Translations under genes and position numbers: made by a program
Shown: positions 25,117 through 34,467 of the stretch, piece after piece
Layout: every line of letters begins with the position of its first letter
Position numbering within the stretch: the stretch's first letter is position 1
The notes under the pieces: model-generated
What the model saw: the letters and a program-made list of their open reading frames with translations, nothing else
What the model was told of the DNA's origin: nothing
Database searches by the model: none
Source: an uncultured Scytonema sp.
GTDB taxonomy: Bacteria; Cyanobacteriota; Cyanobacteriia; Cyanobacteriales; Nostocaceae
Direction: 5' to 3'
Assembly: GCA_937873135.1 (NCBI GenBank)
Contig: CALMVQ010000176.1
Span: 1-49,455, forward strand
Length of the DNA: 49,455 bases

Positions 25117-27579
25117 ATGACTGCCACCTCCCAATCTCCCTTTTCATCTACAGAAATTGCTGCGGAAGGTTTGAAAAAAGAAGAATATGAAGAAATTGTT
25201 CGCAGACTGGGGCGTCATCCCAACAAAGCCGAACTAGGAATGTTTGGGGTCATGTGGTCAGAGCATTGCTGCTACAAAAATTCCCGACCTTTGCTCAAAC
25301 AATTTCCGACGAAAGGCGATCGCGTTGTCTTGGGACCGGGGGAAAATGCTGGTGTTGTAGACTTGGGCAATGGAGTACAGCTGGCATTTAAGATTGAATC
25401 TCATAACCATCCTTCAGCTATCGAACCCTTCCAAGGAGCCGCGACGGGAGTCGGAGGTATTCTCCGAGATATCTTTACAATGGGTGCGCGTCCCATAGCT
25501 ATATTAAACTCCTTACGCTTCGGTTCTCTGGAAGATCCTAAAACCCAACGGCTCTTTAGCGGTGTAGTTGCAGGAATTGCTCACTATGGTAATTGCGTTG
25601 GCGTACCCACTATTGGTGGTGAAGTTTACTTTGATCCAGCTTATTCCGGCAACCCCTTAGTGAACGTGATGGCGCTGGGATTGATGGAAACACCTGAAAT
25701 TGTTAAATCAGGCGCATCTGGTATTGGAAATCCCGTGCTGTATGTTGGTTCTACCACTGGACGCGATGGTATGGGAGGGGCAAGTTTTGCCAGTGCGGAA
25801 TTGAGCAATGAATCGGTAGATAACCGTCCGGCAGTGCAGGTAGGGGATCCATTTCTAGAAAAGTCGTTAATTGAAGCTTGTTTGGAGGCGTTTAAAACAG
25901 GTGCTGTGGTAGCAGCGCAGGATATGGGAGCAGCTGGTATTACCTGTTCTACGTCTGAAATGGCAGCGAAAGGCGGCGTGGGAATTGAACTGGATTTAGA
26001 TAAGATTCCTGTTAGAGAAACGGGGATGGTTCCTTATGAATATCTCCTTTCTGAATCTCAAGAAAGAATGCTGTTTGTTGCCCAAAAGGAACGCGAACAA
26101 GAGTTAATCGATATTTTCCATCGGTGGGGGCTTCAAGCCACTTTAGCAGGTACTGTCATTGCCGAACCTATCGTGCGGATTCTGTTTCAAGGTGAAGTCG
26201 CCGCAGAAATCCCTGCCGACGCTTTAGCAGAAAATACGCCGTTGTATCATCGTGAAGTTTTGACAAAAGCTCCGGAATATGCACTTAAAGCTTGGGAATG
26301 GGCGTCTGATTCTCTGCCTTTAAGCACAATTGCTGGCATTGAAATTCAAGGACACATGCACAGTTGGAACGACATTCTGTTAACTTTGCTTGATACTCCT
26401 ACTATTGCTTCTAAGCGTTGGGTTTATCGTCAATATGACCATCAAGTGCAAAACAATACTGTTATTTTACCTGGTGGAGCAGATGCGGCAGTCGTAAGGT
26501 TGCGTCCCCAAGAAAAGATGGGATTAGGACGCAAGGGGGAACACTTAGAGCAGGAGGAGAAATTCTTTAATCCAAAATCGGCAGTTGCGGCTACAGTCGA
26601 TTGCAATCCTCGGTATGTTTACCTCGATCCCTATGAGGGAGCCAAGGCAGTTGTGGCAGAAGCAGCTCGCAATCTCAGCTGTGTCGGTGCTGAACCAATA
26701 GCTGTGACGGATAACCTCAATTTCGCCAATCCAGAAAAACCTATTGGTTACTGGCAATTAGCCGAAGCTTGTCGCGGTTTGGCTGTTGGTTGTCGAGAAT
26801 TGGCAACTCCTGTGACTGGCGGGAATGTCTCCCTTTACAACGAAAGTCTCGATCCAAATGGGAATCCACAACCAATTTATCCAACTCCAGTTGTGGGTAT
26901 GGTTGGGTTGATTCCCGATATCACTAAAATTTGTGGTCAAGCTTGGCTTGCAGAGGGTGATGTTATTTATCTTCTCGGATTGCCTCTTGAATCCGAAATC
27001 CAAAATCCATCTGGGAAAGTTGAGTACAGAGAGTTTCCCTCCAAGCCACTTTCCGCACAATCCAAAATCACTTTAGGTGGTTCGGAATATTTAGCAACTA
27101 TCCACGGCACGATCGCAGGCAAACCGCCAGTAGTGGATTTTGAATTAGAACGCCGGGTGCAGCATGTTTGCCGCGAGGGCATTCGTCAAGGTTGGATACG
27201 TTCGGCTCATGATTGTGCTGAGGGTGGAGTCGCTGTATGTGTGGCAGAATGTTGCATCAGCAGCCATCTCGGGGCAGAAATCACATTGGAATTAGCATCC
27301 TCGCCTCGCTGGGATGAAGTGCTTTTTGGCGAAGGCGGCGCAAGAATTTTAGTTTCTGTGGATTTAGCACAACAAGGCATTTGGGAATCTTATTTACAGG
27401 AAAATTTAGGTCAAGATTGGCAAAAACTGGGCAAGGTAGGGAACTCCGAAATTGGTTTACGGGTTTTAACTGCTGATAATCAAACCTTAATTCAGGTTAG
27501 CATTGAAGATATCAGCGATGGCTACTTCAATGCTATTGAAAAGCGTTTAGCTGTTCACAATACCATGGACGCTAGTTAG
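25117..27579 (+). CDS. purL: Phosphoribosylformylglycinamidine synthase, large subunit
   Basis: An 820-residue small-type PurL that uses ATP and ammonia from PurQ to make FGAM in purine synthesis; it works with PurS and PurQ, which are not in this window. Conserved blocks are [14 protein letters not shown], the catalytic His in [13 protein letters not shown] with [14 protein letters not shown], and the repeated half with [10 protein letters not shown] and [13 protein letters not shown]. The length and two-fold repeat fit bacterial PurL. purF follows on the same strand after 212 bases, so the two purine genes are adjacent but perhaps separately promoted. Confidence 0.97.
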   Translation: MTATSQSPFSSTEIAAEGLKKEEYEEIVRRLGRHPNKAELGMFGVMWSEHCCYKNSRPLLKQFPTKGDRVVLGPGENAGVVDLGNGVQLAFKIESHNHPSAIEPFQGAATGVGGILRDIFTMGARPIAILNSLRFGSLEDPKTQRLFSGVVAGIAHYGNCVGVPTIGGEVYFDPAYSGNPLVNVMALGLMETPEIVKSGASGIGNPVLYVGSTTGRDGMGGASFASAELSNESVDNRPAVQVGDPFLEKSLIEACLEAFKTGAVVAAQDMGAAGITCSTSEMAAKGGVGIELDLDKIPVRETGMVPYEYLLSESQERMLFVAQKEREQELIDIFHRWGLQATLAGTVIAEPIVRILFQGEVAAEIPADALAENTPLYHREVLTKAPEYALKAWEWASDSLPLSTIAGIEIQGHMHSWNDILLTLLDTPTIASKRWVYRQYDHQVQNNTVILPGGADAAVVRLRPQEKMGLGRKGEHLEQEEKFFNPKSAVAATVDCNPRYVYLDPYEGAKAVVAEAARNLSCVGAEPIAVTDNLNFANPEKPIGYWQLAEACRGLAVGCRELATPVTGGNVSLYNESLDPNGNPQPIYPTPVVGMVGLIPDITKICGQAWLAEGDVIYLLGLPLESEIQNPSGKVEYREFPSKPLSAQSKITLGGSEYLATIHGTIAGKPPVVDFELERRVQHVCREGIRQGWIRSAHDCAEGGVAVCVAECCISSHLGAEITLELASSPRWDEVLFGEGGARILVSVDLAQQGIWESYLQENLGQDWQKLGKVGNSEIGLRVLTADNQTLIQVSIEDISDGYFNAIEKRLAVHNTMDAS

Positions 27580-27791
27580 GAGTTTTAAATTCCTTATCCC
27601 CTGTACGGGCTTTCTTTAACTAGATAATCTACCTGTACAAAAGAAAATTAATTGGTAAAACCTACCGCTACTTCTCACTAATAATTGCGATACTGTATTT
27701 ATTGAGATGGTTAAAAATTTATTAAGAATTGTCTAACTATCCATATACAGAAAAAGAGTGACTTGACACCCTCATCAGGAGCAAAACTACC

Positions 27792-29291
27792 ATGATTCCT
27801 TATAGTCCCGACATATTGGATGATGGCTACACAAGAGTGCATGACATCACCAATGTAGGTGGAGATGGTCTGGACAAACCAGAAGAAGCTTGCGGCGTTT
27901 TTGGAATCTACGCACCAGGTCAAGATGTTGCCAAACTTGCTTACTTTGGATTGTATGCTCTTCAGCATCGGGGTCAAGAATCAGCTGGTATTGCTACCTT
28001 TGAAGGCACACACCTACACCTACACAAAGACATGGGCTTGGTTTCTCAAGTTTTTAACGAAACAATCTTGAACCATTTGCCCGGTACAATTGCTGTTGGT
28101 CACACTCGTTATTCAACGACTGGTTCCAGTCGCAAAGTTAATGCCCAACCGGGTGTCTTGAGAACCCGCCTAGGAATAATTGCATTAGCACATAATGGAA
28201 ATTTAGTCAATACAGTGCAGTTACGAGATGAGCTGGTTAAGCAAAAATGCAACTTAGTGACGACAACTGATTCAGAAATGATCGCATTTGCGATCGCCCA
28301 AGAAATCAATGCAGGTGCAGACTGGCTATCAGGCTGCTCTCAGGCATTTCAGCGCTGTTCGGGAGCCTTCAGTTTGGTGATTGGCACTCCTGATGGTATC
28401 ATAGGTAGCCGCGACCCTAATGGCATTCGCCCCCTTGTGATTGGCACTATGGGTAACAATCCTGTGCGTTACGTTCTTGCCTCTGAAACTTGCGGTTTAG
28501 ACATCATTGGTGCTGAATATTTGCGGGATGTAGAACCAGGAGAATTAGTTTGGATTACAGAAGAAGGATTGGCTTCCTTCCACTGGAGTCAAAAGCCTCA
28601 CCGGAAGTTGTGTATCTTTGAGATGATTTACTTTGCTCGCCCTGATAGCCAAATGTGCAACGATAGTCTGTACAGTTACCGATTGCGATTGGGGCGAAAA
28701 CTGGCTGAGGAATCTCCTACTGATGCGGATATTGTTTTTGGGGTTCCCGATTCTGGTATTCCCGCAGCCATAGGCTTTTCCCAAACCTCTGGGATTTCTT
28801 ACAGTGAAGGGTTGATTAAAAATCGTTACGTAGGGCGTACCTTTATTCAGCCTACACAAACTATGCGTGAGATAGGCATTCGCGTGAAACTAAATCCTCT
28901 AAAGGATGTGTTATGCGGCAAACGAGTGGTGATTGTTGATGACTCGATTGTTCGGGGGACGACTAGCCGCAAATTAGTGAAAACTATCCGTGAGGCAGGT
29001 GCTTTGGAAGTGCATATGCGAATTTCTTCTCCCCCAGTCACCCACCCCTGCTTCTATGGCATTGATACTGATACTCAAGATCAACTGATTGCTGCCACTA
29101 AGTCAGTAGAGGAGATTGCTCAGCAACTAGAAGTAGACTCTCTTGCTTATCTTAGTTGGAAGGGAATGTTGGAAGCAACAGGAGAAGATCCTCAAAGCTT
29201 CTGTTCGGCCTGCTTTACAGGAGATTATCCTGTTCCCGTTCCTGAATTAGTAAAGCGTTCTAAGTTGATGTTAGAAAAAGCTACAGTGTAG
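27792..29291 (+). CDS. purF: Amidophosphoribosyltransferase
   Basis: The first committed enzyme of purine synthesis, forming phosphoribosylamine from PRPP and glutamine. A 33-residue propeptide precedes Cys34 (EEACGVFGIY), which becomes the N-terminal nucleophile of the glutaminase after cleavage. The PRPP site is VVIVDDSIVRGTTSR. Cysteines in CIFEMIYFARPDS, near MCND, and in FCSACFTGDYP suggest the Fe-S cluster form known from Bacillus-type PurF. Length 499 is normal. It follows purL and converges on the permease gene across an inverted repeat. Confidence 0.96.
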   Translation: MIPYSPDILDDGYTRVHDITNVGGDGLDKPEEACGVFGIYAPGQDVAKLAYFGLYALQHRGQESAGIATFEGTHLHLHKDMGLVSQVFNETILNHLPGTIAVGHTRYSTTGSSRKVNAQPGVLRTRLGIIALAHNGNLVNTVQLRDELVKQKCNLVTTTDSEMIAFAIAQEINAGADWLSGCSQAFQRCSGAFSLVIGTPDGIIGSRDPNGIRPLVIGTMGNNPVRYVLASETCGLDIIGAEYLRDVEPGELVWITEEGLASFHWSQKPHRKLCIFEMIYFARPDSQMCNDSLYSYRLRLGRKLAEESPTDADIVFGVPDSGIPAAIGFSQTSGISYSEGLIKNRYVGRTFIQPTQTMREIGIRVKLNPLKDVLCGKRVVIVDDSIVRGTTSRKLVKTIREAGALEVHMRISSPPVTHPCFYGIDTDTQDQLIAATKSVEEIAQQLEVDSLAYLSWKGMLEATGEDPQSFCSACFTGDYPVPVPELVKRSKLMLEKATV

Positions 29292-29303
29292 CGTGGGATT
29301 GTG

Positions 29304-29398
29304 TTAGTAGTTAGGAGTTATGAGTAAATGACAACCGACTCAAGCGCACCCCGTGCAAGTGGGTGGGAGACAACTAACTCTTAACTCCTAATTACTAA
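29304..29398. terminator. Inverted repeat between purF and the permease gene
   Basis: Arms at 29304-29325 and 29377-29398 are imperfect inverted copies (TTAGTAGTTAGGAGTTATGA against the complementary right arm, about 19 of 22 matching). A short CACCC / GGGTG stem lies between them. The right arm covers the permease stop codon at 29395. It probably serves both convergent genes as a terminator. Confidence 0.6.
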
Positions 29399-30441
29399 TT
29401 TAAACTTTCCAAACTAATGCGAGGATCGGCAGCTTTTAGCATTAAATCTGCTAGCAAGTTGCCGACACTCAGGAGTACGGCACTCATGACTAAGCTTGCG
29501 AGTACTAAATATTGGTCTTTAGCTGTCACTGCTTGTAAAGTTAATCTTCCCAAACCGGGCCAGTTAAAGAAAAATTCGGCAATGAAAGCACCACCTAGTA
29601 AACTTGCCAACTCAAACCCCAATAAGGTAATCAAGGGGTTTATCGCATTGCGGAGGGCATGAACGTAGATCACGCGGTTTTCAGGCAGTCCTTTAGCACG
29701 CGCTGTTTGGATATAATCTTGACGCAAGACATCCAACAATTCACCGCGAGTAATGCGCTGTAAACCAGCAAAGCTTGTAACACTTAAGGCGACAGTGGGT
29801 AAAATCATGTGCCAGCCAGTATCGAGGATTTTCCCGAACCACGTCAGTTCATCGTAATCGATACTCGTCTTACCACCCACTGGGAAAAGAGGAGTTGTTA
29901 TTTGGGCAAAAATGAGCAGTAATAGGGCAGTGATGAAACTGGGAAATCCCTGACCAGTATAGCTAATAACCTGCAAAACCCGGTCAGTCCAGCGATTTTG
30001 CTTGACAGCAGCAATGATACCCAAAGGGATAGCGATCGCCCAAGTCACAACTAATGAAGCGATCGCTAATAGTAAAGTTGCTGGTATTCGTTCCCATAAC
30101 AGCGATGCGACAGATCGCTGGTAAACAAAACTCGTACCGAAATCTCCATTTGTTAAGATTCGCCACAGCCACAGTCCATACTGTATGTGCCAAGGCTTAT
30201 CTAGACCAAACTGGCGCTTGAGTTCATCAATTCGTTCTGGAGAAATTTTGGGATTTTGCCGTAGTGTATCTACGTAATCCCCTGGAGCCAATTTCATAAT
30301 AAAAAACGACAGTGCTGATGCTAACAAGATAGTCAATAGCGCCTGCAATAGACGTTTTATAATATAAATAAAAGTTTCGTTCGTGACCAGTTTGCCCAAC
30401 CAATCCCGACTAGCCTCCAAGGAAATTTTCGTCGTAGTCAT
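29395..30441 (-). CDS. ABC transporter permease, DppB/OppB type
   Basis: A 348-residue inner-membrane permease of the peptide/nickel import family. The N-terminal block YIIKRLLQALLTILLASALS and KLAPGDYVDTLR are typical, and about six transmembrane segments are visible. The EAA-type loop appears as DYIQTARAKGLPENRVIYVH with LRNAINPLIT following. Its partners (substrate-binding protein, second permease, ATPases) are not adjacent, so the substrate cannot be told; orphan permeases of this kind are common in cyanobacteria. It converges on purF. Confidence 0.9.
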   Translation of the reverse strand: MTTTKISLEASRDWLGKLVTNETFIYIIKRLLQALLTILLASALSFFIMKLAPGDYVDTLRQNPKISPERIDELKRQFGLDKPWHIQYGLWLWRILTNGDFGTSFVYQRSVASLLWERIPATLLLAIASLVVTWAIAIPLGIIAAVKQNRWTDRVLQVISYTGQGFPSFITALLLLIFAQITTPLFPVGGKTSIDYDELTWFGKILDTGWHMILPTVALSVTSFAGLQRITRGELLDVLRQDYIQTARAKGLPENRVIYVHALRNAINPLITLLGFELASLLGGAFIAEFFFNWPGLGRLTLQAVTAKDQYLVLASLVMSAVLLSVGNLLADLMLKAADPRISLESLN

Positions 30442-30564
30442 TTGAAAAGTGTCCTCTGTCCTTTTTTGTTAAAAGTTAGTTGTTAGTTGTTAGGTGTTGG
30501 TTGTAGTTTACTCATCTTGCCCGTAACGGCTGCTTAAAACAAGTTCAAGCCATCGGGTCAGCTA

Positions 30565-30606
30565 GGGCTTCAAGGTTTGGAGTCGAAACTCCAAGACCCG
30601 AAGCCC
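30565..30606. repeat. Long hairpin between apt and the permease gene
   Basis: GGGCTTC / GAAGCCC closes an inner stem GGTTTGGAGT / ACTCCAAGACC with loop CGAA, giving about 17 base pairs with small bulges. On either strand it lacks a T-tract. It lies in the spacer 30442-30676, where no gene is seen, and may be a dispersed repeat or an RNA processing site. Confidence 0.6.
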
Positions 30607-30676
30607 ATGAATTTAATTCAGGGGTGCTGACGACTACTATTTGCTATCCACATGCCGACTAACGACTAACTAGTAA

Positions 30677-31195
30677 CTAATATTCTACAAGGCTGATAAT
30701 CGGCACATCTGGCAGATTTTTTCGTCCTTGTAGATCCCGTAGCTCGATAATAAAGCCAAACCCTATTAGTTCTCCGCCTATTTTCTGCACAAGTTGTGCT
30801 GTAGCACCCGCCGTTCCTCCTGTAGCAATTAAATCATCTACAATTAAGACTCGGTTACCTGAATGGAAAGCGTCCTGATGAACTTCCAAACAGTCTGTAC
30901 CATATTCCAGTGCATATTCAATTGAGTGAACTGCTCCTGGTAACTTACCGCGCTTGCGGACAGGAATAAAACCAGTTTCTAATTTATAAGCCAGCAGCGA
31001 GCCAAAAATGAAGCCCCGCGACTCCATTCCCAGAATGTATTCTGCTCTCAAATCGGCTTCAATAAATTTTTGGGCAAACAAGTCGATAGTGTAGTGCAGT
31101 CCTTGGGGATCGCGCAGCAGCGTAGTGATATCCCGAAAGACAATTCCAGGTTGAGGAAAATCTGGAATATCACGAATCAGTGACTTCAAATCCAT
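30677..31195 (-). CDS. apt: Adenine phosphoribosyltransferase
   Basis: A 172-residue purine-salvage enzyme that joins adenine and PRPP to give AMP. It has [20 protein letters not shown] at the start, [10 protein letters not shown], the RKRGKLPG loop, and the PRPP motif [16 protein letters not shown]. Length matches the family. A short open frame of doubtful reality ends 51 bases upstream on the same strand. Confidence 0.96.
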   Translation of the reverse strand: MDLKSLIRDIPDFPQPGIVFRDITTLLRDPQGLHYTIDLFAQKFIEADLRAEYILGMESRGFIFGSLLAYKLETGFIPVRKRGKLPGAVHSIEYALEYGTDCLEVHQDAFHSGNRVLIVDDLIATGGTAGATAQLVQKIGGELIGFGFIIELRDLQGRKNLPDVPIISLVEY

Positions 31196-31246
31196 ATAAA
31201 ACTTCAGATTACTAGGGATGAGGGTGAGAAAATGTCAAATTGACTG

Positions 31247-31498
31247 TTAAGAGCGTCCATGGAGATACCATTCATGCACAGCCAGAAAGCATAGTACCGC
31301 AAGCGCGGAATTTAAAATTAAAAATTTGTCAAAGGAAAGTTTAGCGGTATAGAAGTTGCGAGTCCTGTTTCTTACGAGTCCACTCGTTCGCTCAAGGGAC
31401 GACCCCGCAAAACTTCCAAGACGAGTTAAAAAAGCTTGAGTTGCAGGCAGATATCCTGTCGAACTTAGGATGACGCCGATACCGATGAGGGAGGACAA
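31247..31498 (-). CDS. Possible small membrane protein (uncertain)
   Basis: An 83-residue frame just upstream of apt on the same strand. The last 28 residues (KFLILNSALAVLCFLAVHEW and the end YLHGRS) look like a real single-pass membrane segment. The first 50 residues are low in hydrophobic pattern and overlap repeat-like DNA, so the true start may be later or the N-terminus may be lost. I do not recognise the protein. It may be a decayed or short membrane gene. Confidence 0.35.
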   Translation of the reverse strand: MSSLIGIGVILSSTGYLPATQAFLTRLGSFAGSSLERTSGLVRNRTRNFYTAKLSFDKFLILNSALAVLCFLAVHEWYLHGRS

Positions 31499-31578
31499 GG
31501 GTTCATCCCAATTTTTTCAAGTGAAGCTTGCGGTCTTCTCGGCGCTTCTGTCGGGCATACTTAACGCTTACAAAGAAA

Positions 31579-31604
31579 GGCAGAGGGCAGAGGGCAGAGG
31601 GCAG
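31579..31604. repeat. GGCAGAG heptamer repeat
   Basis: Just over three and a half direct copies of GGCAGAG, a short tandem repeat type frequent in Nostocales. It lies at the left of the gene-poor stretch 31499-32381. Confidence 0.8.
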
Positions 31605-31634
31605 AAGGTAAAAATTATTAAAAATCATGCGCGG

Positions 31635-31759
31635 GGTGGGTTTAAAGCCCACCAAAACAATAAAAATGTATTTCGAGACGCGTAGCGCGGGCACTTGTGG
31701 CGTCCTTACTTCAATCCCACGTTTTTAAGCGTGGGAGCATAGCAGCATAGCAGCATAGC
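31635..31759. repeat. Hairpins and octamer repeats in a gene-poor region
   Basis: GGTGGG / CCCACC (31635-31653) and TCCCACG / CGTGGGA (31715-31736) are perfect stems with short loops. They are followed by about three copies of AGCAGCAT (31735-31759). The second hairpin resembles those at the ends of IS200/IS605-type elements, but no transposase is present. The rest of 31760-32381 shows no convincing gene, RNA or repeat. Confidence 0.55.
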
Positions 31760-32381
31760 TGAATTGTGTCCGCTACATTTTTCACTATTACTTTAACTGA
31801 CAACCGTCTTCGTACTCGCTCGCGTGCTCTTGTAAGCTTCCCCCGGCAGGCGAGCGCCGAGAGCGAGGCAGTTGATCTGTTGTGTTATTGAGAATTTCGT
31901 CAATAAGCGCCTGAAAATGCTCCAAGATCATCGAATAAGCGTGAGGATTTTGTTAATGGTTGTCCGTTTTTGCAACTGTGTTCATCCCAAACACTCAAGC
32001 GCAGGTTGCTCGTTTGTATGAGTTATTTTACCAAGTCAGTCTACACTGGTCGTTTTTAAGTTGATAGACGGCAAGTGCTTGCTCAAGAGTCGGTAGATCC
32101 CAGAAGAAATCGTACAATATAATCTCATACGCTCAAGTTTGGCACTTAATATATCCATTGACGATTATTTGAATCTACAAGAAGCTAGGGATGTGATGGT
32201 ATTACTAACTGACAACTGAGGAAAGTCAATTTATGCTTTGAAAACTTTGATTTTAGAATACGGAAACGTTTGTGTCGTAAGAGTAATTAATGTATATATC
32301 AGGGCAGTCCGACTCCCACAAGTCTAATTTTTTGGCTTCCCTATCTTAAATTAGTTTTACTAGCGTGTATTACAGCCATTA

Positions 32382-33020
32382 ATGGTATTTATAATGAATG
32401 TCTCTGCCAGTTTAACACCGTATAACAGTCAAACTCCCCAATCACTGCCGATGATTCTGGACACTTTACCCGATCCGGCAATTGATGGACAGCAATGCCC
32501 CCGTAGAAGCAGATTGCAAATCGATCTGATTTTGCTGGCAATTGAAGCACTGGATATAGGTGGCTCTGAAGCCATCCTGACATTTGCTGAAGAGTTAGAT
32601 CTTAAAGGAATTATTAAAAACCGAGTGAATTTATGGCGGATGCGTAGCACTAACCCGATGCGACGAGCCAATATCCGGCGTCCCTTATCGATTACAGAGG
32701 CAAAAGCCTTAGTCGTCATTGCTTGTTACATAGCACGGCGCTTGACTGTGACAATCCGTCAGTTACTCATCATATGTCAGCAAATGGATGAAAAACAGAT
32801 CCCCCTAGAACAAAATTTGCGACTATCGAATTACCTAGAGCGTTTCAGAGCGCATTTTAAAAGCCGTATGAATCCCCGTCGTTCTGGTGTACTGGCATTG
32901 ACTTCTGATGAAAAATTAGATGAGCTAGCGATTAATCTGCTGGGAAAATTGCTATTTTGTACTGGGACGACTGGAATGCAGCGGTTCTGGATTAGTCTTT
33001 TTGATGGTGAAGTGGAATGA
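32382..33020 (+). CDS. DUF3038 domain protein
   Basis: A 212-residue cyanobacterium-specific protein. Characteristic stretches are LQIDLILLAIEALDIGGSEA, NRVNLWRMRSTNPMRR and the helical C-terminal half. Function unknown. The start could be at 32382 or at the ATG four codons later (MNVSASL). Its stop overlaps the ATG of the next gene (ATGA), so it is translationally coupled to the DUF4335 gene; this pair is conserved in cyanobacteria. Confidence 0.85.
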   Translation: MVFIMNVSASLTPYNSQTPQSLPMILDTLPDPAIDGQQCPRRSRLQIDLILLAIEALDIGGSEAILTFAEELDLKGIIKNRVNLWRMRSTNPMRRANIRRPLSITEAKALVVIACYIARRLTVTIRQLLIICQQMDEKQIPLEQNLRLSNYLERFRAHFKSRMNPRRSGVLALTSDEKLDELAINLLGKLLFCTGTTGMQRFWISLFDGEVE

Positions 33021-34456
33021 ATATTCAACGTAAGTATAGTTTACCTAATTGCACGCTGCTGTTAGAGGGTTTAAGTGAGGCGACAAAAGCTGCTCACTTT
33101 CAAGAAATGCGACCGGAACTGTCAATATTGGTGAATGCAGAATGTTATCTATCTGGTCACCCTCAGCCATTGACAGGAGGTCGAGAATTTTTTGAAAGTT
33201 TGGTGAGAGCCGTGAGTGCTTATGCTCAAGAATTTTTAAGTAATGTACCGAATCCTGTAGCACAAAACTCTGAGATGGAGTTAGTGCAGTTTCAGAAAGT
33301 TGATAGCAACAGACACAGATTGATCGTGCGTATAGAGAATGTAGTTCAGGGTTTAGAATCTCATTCTCCACATGAGAAAAAGCCCATTCAATTTGATTTG
33401 AGTACTGTACAGTTGTTCGATTTAGTGGAGGCAGTGGATCAATTTTTTGCTGATAGCCAAACTTTACCAGAGTTGTCACTACGACTACAACCAGCTACCA
33501 GACGTTATGGCAGCACCAGTCAAGCTTTGATTAAGCACGCAGTACCGGCAACTGTGGGAGTGTCAAGTTTGGCAGCAGCTGCGATCGCAATTGGTTTGAT
33601 TCCGCTTCCACAACTGCGTTTACCACAGCCGAAGACACAGCCGCAGACAACGACTACGAAAAGCGTTAATAACGCTGCATCCTCGCCTCCGAGTACCACA
33701 CCTACTACTAACGAACAGTTAGCTGCAACTCCCAAATTTTCTCATACATCTACTACACAAAATACAGATTTAGAAGCACTTTTACATTCAGTTCCAGAAA
33801 TTACTGATGCATCCCAACTGCGCGCATTGAATCGCCAAGTTTACAATCAAATTAATCAAGCCTGGACTGATCGCGCCGGATTGAATCAGGATGTCGTTTA
33901 TCGTGTCGGTGTCGCTGCAGATGGCGCAATTGTAGGATATAAGGCGGTAAATTCAGTAGCGAATCAGCTTGTCAGCAAAACTCCCCTACCAACCCAACTT
34001 TATAATCCTGCTCGCAGTGGCTCCAACGCTAATGAACCAATTGCCCAGGTGAGAATAGTTTTTACAAAAAGAGGTGTGCTGCAAGTAAGCCCTTGGCGGG
34101 GGTACACGAAAACACCAGAGGTTACGGGGGCAAAAATCACTGATTCTAATACAGTGAAAAATTTAAATCAGAAGCTGTACGAGACGCTTCGTCAAAATTG
34201 GCACAGTACCCCCTCATTTGCGCGAGATTTGAAGTATCGGGTTGCAGTGAACAAAGATGGCATCATCGCCGACTACGAACCGCTCAACCAAGTTGCCTTT
34301 GACTATTTCCGGCAAACACCGCTTCCCAAGTTGTTCCAAGCCATTTACGGTTCTACGGCAGCAGCGCCAAACACTAAGCAACCTCTTGCCCATTACCAAG
34401 TCGTATTTAAGCCGAGTGGCGATTTGGAAGTTAGCCCTTGGCAAGGATATCGGTAG
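33017..34456 (+). CDS. DUF4335 domain protein
   Basis: A 479-residue cyanobacterial protein. The N-terminal domain (about 1-155) contains YSLPNCTLLLEGL and the DUF4335 pattern up to QLFDLVEAVDQFFAD. A hydrophobic segment (AVPATVGVSSLAAAAIAIGL, about 175-195) is followed by a Pro/Thr/Ser-rich linker. Two similar C-terminal repeats follow, each starting near LRALNRQVYNQINQAW or NLNQKLYETLRQNW and closing with LQVSPWRGY or LEVSPWQGY. Function unknown. It is coupled to DUF3038 by a 4-base overlap and ends 11 bases before the convergent penicillin-binding protein gene. Confidence 0.85.
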   Translation: MNIQRKYSLPNCTLLLEGLSEATKAAHFQEMRPELSILVNAECYLSGHPQPLTGGREFFESLVRAVSAYAQEFLSNVPNPVAQNSEMELVQFQKVDSNRHRLIVRIENVVQGLESHSPHEKKPIQFDLSTVQLFDLVEAVDQFFADSQTLPELSLRLQPATRRYGSTSQALIKHAVPATVGVSSLAAAAIAIGLIPLPQLRLPQPKTQPQTTTTKSVNNAASSPPSTTPTTNEQLAATPKFSHTSTTQNTDLEALLHSVPEITDASQLRALNRQVYNQINQAWTDRAGLNQDVVYRVGVAADGAIVGYKAVNSVANQLVSKTPLPTQLYNPARSGSNANEPIAQVRIVFTKRGVLQVSPWRGYTKTPEVTGAKITDSNTVKNLNQKLYETLRQNWHSTPSFARDLKYRVAVNKDGIIADYEPLNQVAFDYFRQTPLPKLFQAIYGSTAAAPNTKQPLAHYQVVFKPSGDLEVSPWQGYR

Positions 34457-34467
34457 CTTCTGGTTTT

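Noticed and set aside
31503-31694. Minus-strand 63-residue frame
   Set aside because: It consists of translated heptamer repeat and hairpin DNA.
31570-31760. Possible CRISPR array
   Set aside because: The repeats are 7-8 bases, directly adjacent and without unique spacers; no cas gene is present.
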